Source of the DNA: CAXPZW01 sp964221845
Lineage (GTDB): Bacteria > Bacteroidota > Bacteroidia > Flavobacteriales_D > Sanyastnellaceae
DNA: 14,840 nt
Reading direction: 5' to 3'
Assembly: GCA_964221845.1 (NCBI GenBank)
Contig: CAXPZW010000030.1
Coordinates: 1 to 14,840, forward strand
The position numbers and the translations under genes are program-made. Positions 13,015-14,840 of this stretch are shown in pieces; positions within the stretch are counted from its first letter, which is position 1, and each line of letters begins with the position of its first letter. The notes under the pieces are model-generated. The model was not told the origin of the DNA, did no database searches, and saw nothing but the letters and a program-made list of their open reading frames with translations.

Positions 13015-14412
13015 TCAATATTGTACAACTACCCTGTGATAGACAGTAAGACTATTGCCTGATTGGACCTGCGCACGATACAACCCCGGTGCTAAATGGC
13101 TAAGATTAAACCTACCATTCCCCTTAGAGACCACAGCGGCGGTAACCTTGGCTCCGTTAGAACAAAACCAATCTACCGTATCGCCCGGTTTCAATCGAAG
13201 TGTTATCTCTCCTTGAGTTGGATTGGGGTAAGGTAACGACTGGTATTGATGCATCACCGCTTCTTCAAGAGTTGACGGAATATCTACAACACGTAGCCAT
13301 CCTTGATTGTCTGGGTAGACCACATATACATGTCCCACCCAAGCCACTTTATTATTATTAACAGCAATATTCCGAACGGAACACTGCCCTTCATCCAAGT
13401 CCAGCCACTCGACATCATTTTCCCATTGCAAATCTGTATTGAATACATATTGAAACGGAAGAAATTGACCCGTTTCAGGATGCTCTCCATACCCTGCCAA
13501 CACTCCCGATTCCCAATCATTAGGAGTAAACACACCCGCCGAAGATGAATTGCTTAGACCTGTAGACAACCAACTCACTTGTGAGAAGTCTAAGGGAATT
13601 CGCGCAATTCCAGCGCGCCAGTCATTGTTGGCGTCTTTGTCTTCTCCCGAAATAATTAAAAATCCGTTACCATCTAGGTACATAGAATGGACAGATGCCA
13701 ATGTTGTAAACGGATACTCCAGCGAAAGAATGACGTTCAAGTCTTCGTCTATATGATATACAATCCAACTCGCCATCTCATTTCCGCCGAGCAGATCAAT
13801 ACCTGCCACATACCACCCCGACTGACCGTCTGAAATTATATCGACTCCACGTGAGTCTCCAAGGCCATAGGCCGATTCGCTTACAACATTCAAATCTTGA
13901 TCTAAACGGTATACAATGATTTCGTTACCGTCCGTTTCTGTCTCTTGCCAGCCCACCGCAAGAAATTCTTCATCAGAAATCGGCTTAAGAGAGCGCACAA
14001 ACACTGAATATGGAGTGCTCAGCGTGACTTGATCAATGATTTCGCCTTGATCTGATATGCGACAAAACAGAGCGTCGTATACAAAGCCCCCCCCTTGTTG
14101 TCGTGAGGTTCCTCCGGCAATCAAATCGCCATTTGGCAATTCAAATACATCATACAAAATCTGTTCTTCCGGTGATTCGAAAGTAGTTGACCATTCAACA
14201 CTGCCGTCTGCATCGGTTTTCAGAACCCACGAATCTCGCTCGGTAATTTCATGATCGAAGGATCCACACGTAACCCAACCTCCATTCATCGTGGAAATGA
14301 CTTGCATCCAAATATCGTTACCATTATCTCCCTCAAACAATTCAAAACTTTGGCTCAACGCGCCTTGCACAAATCCGAACGTAGCAAACAGAACGACTAT
14401 TTTTTTCATCAT
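13015..14412 (-). CDS. T9SS-exported beta-propeller-like surface protein
   Basis: A 465-residue protein from ATG 14412 (the next codon is also ATG). A signal peptide covers residues 1-21 (MMKKIVVLFATFGFVQGALSQ). The body (about 22-385) repeats beta-strand units of the kind DSWVLKTDADGSVEWSTTFE (60-79), with related DGNG and DEDLNV turns, suggesting a beta-propeller such as those annotated SBBP or delta-60 repeat. The end is a T9SS type A sorting domain (about 392-465) with YPNPTQGEITLRL and LAPGLYRAQV. The molecular role is unknown. The DNA is markedly AT-richer than the other genes (38-45% GC in three 60-base lines counted by hand, against 52-72% in lines from other genes), which hints at separate ancestry. 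The frame extends 20 codons upstream, but the signal peptide fixes the start. Confidence 0.85.
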   Translation of the reverse strand: MMKKIVVLFATFGFVQGALSQSFELFEGDNGNDIWMQVISTMNGGWVTCGSFDHEITERDSWVLKTDADGSVEWSTTFESPEEQILYDVFELPNGDLIAGGTSRQQGGGFVYDALFCRISDQGEIIDQVTLSTPYSVFVRSLKPISDEEFLAVGWQETETDGNEIIVYRLDQDLNVVSESAYGLGDSRGVDIISDGQSGWYVAGIDLLGGNEMASWIVYHIDEDLNVILSLEYPFTTLASVHSMYLDGNGFLIISGEDKDANNDWRAGIARIPLDFSQVSWLSTGLSNSSSAGVFTPNDWESGVLAGYGEHPETGQFLPFQYVFNTDLQWENDVEWLDLDEGQCSVRNIAVNNNKVAWVGHVYVVYPDNQGWLRVVDIPSTLEEAVMHQYQSLPYPNPTQGEITLRLKPGDTVDWFCSNGAKVTAAVVSKGNGRFNLSHLAPGLYRAQVQSGNSLTVYHRVVVQY

Positions 14413-14587
14413 TTGAGTCGAATGGTTTCCTTTCGAAGATAGAGTATTCTTCACATCCTCTGTGTGTAACAATTGCTCGGGGTTTTTCTTGTTCAGAACT
14501 ATCGCTGCGGGACTATCTACATCCCCACCTATTTAAGCGCTCAAACAGAAACCGATGCTGTGCGCCTGGAGGTAGAGTAATTGCGCG

Positions 14588-14623
14588 TTGACTGCACACC
14601 AGAATAAAGTCTCTATCTTTATT
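14588..14623 (+). promoter_or_regulatory. Candidate promoter overlapped by an inverted repeat
   Basis: TTG (14588-14590) and TATCTTTA (14614-14621, five of six to the -7 consensus) are 23 bases apart, at the long end of the usual spacing, ahead of the ATG at 14643. A perfect 7-bp inverted repeat, AATAAAG (14603-14609) with CTTTATT (14617-14623), spans the -7 element and could be an operator. The start of the opposite gene at 14412 shares this 230-base divergent region. Confidence 0.35.
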
Positions 14624-14642
14624 GGGACCCATAACCAAGACC

Positions 14643-14840
14643 ATGAAGAATCTGATTGTTCTCATCTCCCTGGCAGCATGCTGCTTATTTTCAAGTGCTA
14701 CTTTTTCTCAAACCATTTTTACTGGTGCCATCAGCAACGATTGGGCTGATGCTGGGAACTGGAGTAATGGGTTACCTGCCCCTGGCAATGACCCCACTAT
14801 TCCCGTCGGCCTGCTAGTTAATATCTACGGGACCATCGAC
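14643..14840 (+). CDS. N-terminus of a secreted protein, cut by right edge
   Basis: The first 66 codons of a gene starting at ATG 14643. A signal peptide (MKNLIVLISLAACCLFSSAT, cleavage near FSQ) is followed by a segment beginning TIFTGAISNDWADAGNWSNG. The DWADAGNWSNGLPAPGND string is common just after the signal peptide in large exported proteins of Bacteroidota that usually end in a T9SS domain; that end is outside the window. The gene is divergent from the T9SS protein at 13015-14412. Overall function cannot be judged. Confidence 0.8.
   Translation, partial: MKNLIVLISLAACCLFSSATFSQTIFTGAISNDWADAGNWSNGLPAPGNDPTIPVGLLVNIYGTID

Overview
The window looks like a marine Bacteroidota genome, most likely Flavobacteriales, of fairly high GC for that group. 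The evidence is two secreted proteins with type IX secretion (T9SS) C-terminal sorting domains, secreted proteins ending in dockerin-like EF-hand pairs with Cys-rich GCTDP...NY...DDG(S/T)C repeats, a C-terminal DAHP synthase/chorismate mutase fusion of the Bacteroidota type, a flavobacterial-type proteorhodopsin, and promoter-like TTTG/TAnnTTTG elements. No tRNA, rRNA, CRISPR array or intact mobile element was seen.

Layout. Positions 1-590 (-) hold the first 196 codons of a proteorhodopsin cut by the left edge. A cupin (1015-1374, -) follows, with two related terminator-like hairpins just upstream of it. Next come a broken dockerin-like gene tail (+, stop at 1743), a strong terminator, and a 50-residue charged protein (1794-1946, -). 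Then, all on the minus strand: a GH16 laminarinase-type lipoprotein (2062-3180), a 119-residue protein of unknown function (3355-3714), a large secreted CotH-kinase/lamin-tail/T9SS protein (3911-6241), and a secreted dockerin-like protein (6509-7231).

The plus-strand centre (about 7316-10786) is an aromatic amino acid operon: prephenate dehydratase, a PLP aminotransferase, and a DAHP synthase-chorismate mutase fusion, joined by 23-base and 4-base gene overlaps. Ahead of the first gene are two successive leader-peptide attenuators. Each has a short Phe/Tyr-rich reading frame, a Rho-independent terminator, and an upstream segment that can pair with the terminator's 5' arm to form an antiterminator. 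This is the most notable find. It implies that the operon is controlled twice in series by the supply of charged tRNA-Phe and/or tRNA-Tyr.

Downstream are a DUF1456/YehS protein (10805-11266, -), a secreted protein with dockerin-like pairs at both ends (11349-12437, -), a 577-base region without a convincing gene, an AT-richer T9SS-exported beta-propeller-like protein (13015-14412, -), and the start of a divergent secreted protein cut by the right edge (14643-14840, +).

Together the window suggests a particle- or polysaccharide-using, light-assisted marine heterotroph: a laminarinase for algal glucan, many exported surface proteins, a rhodopsin proton pump, and its own Phe/Tyr biosynthesis.
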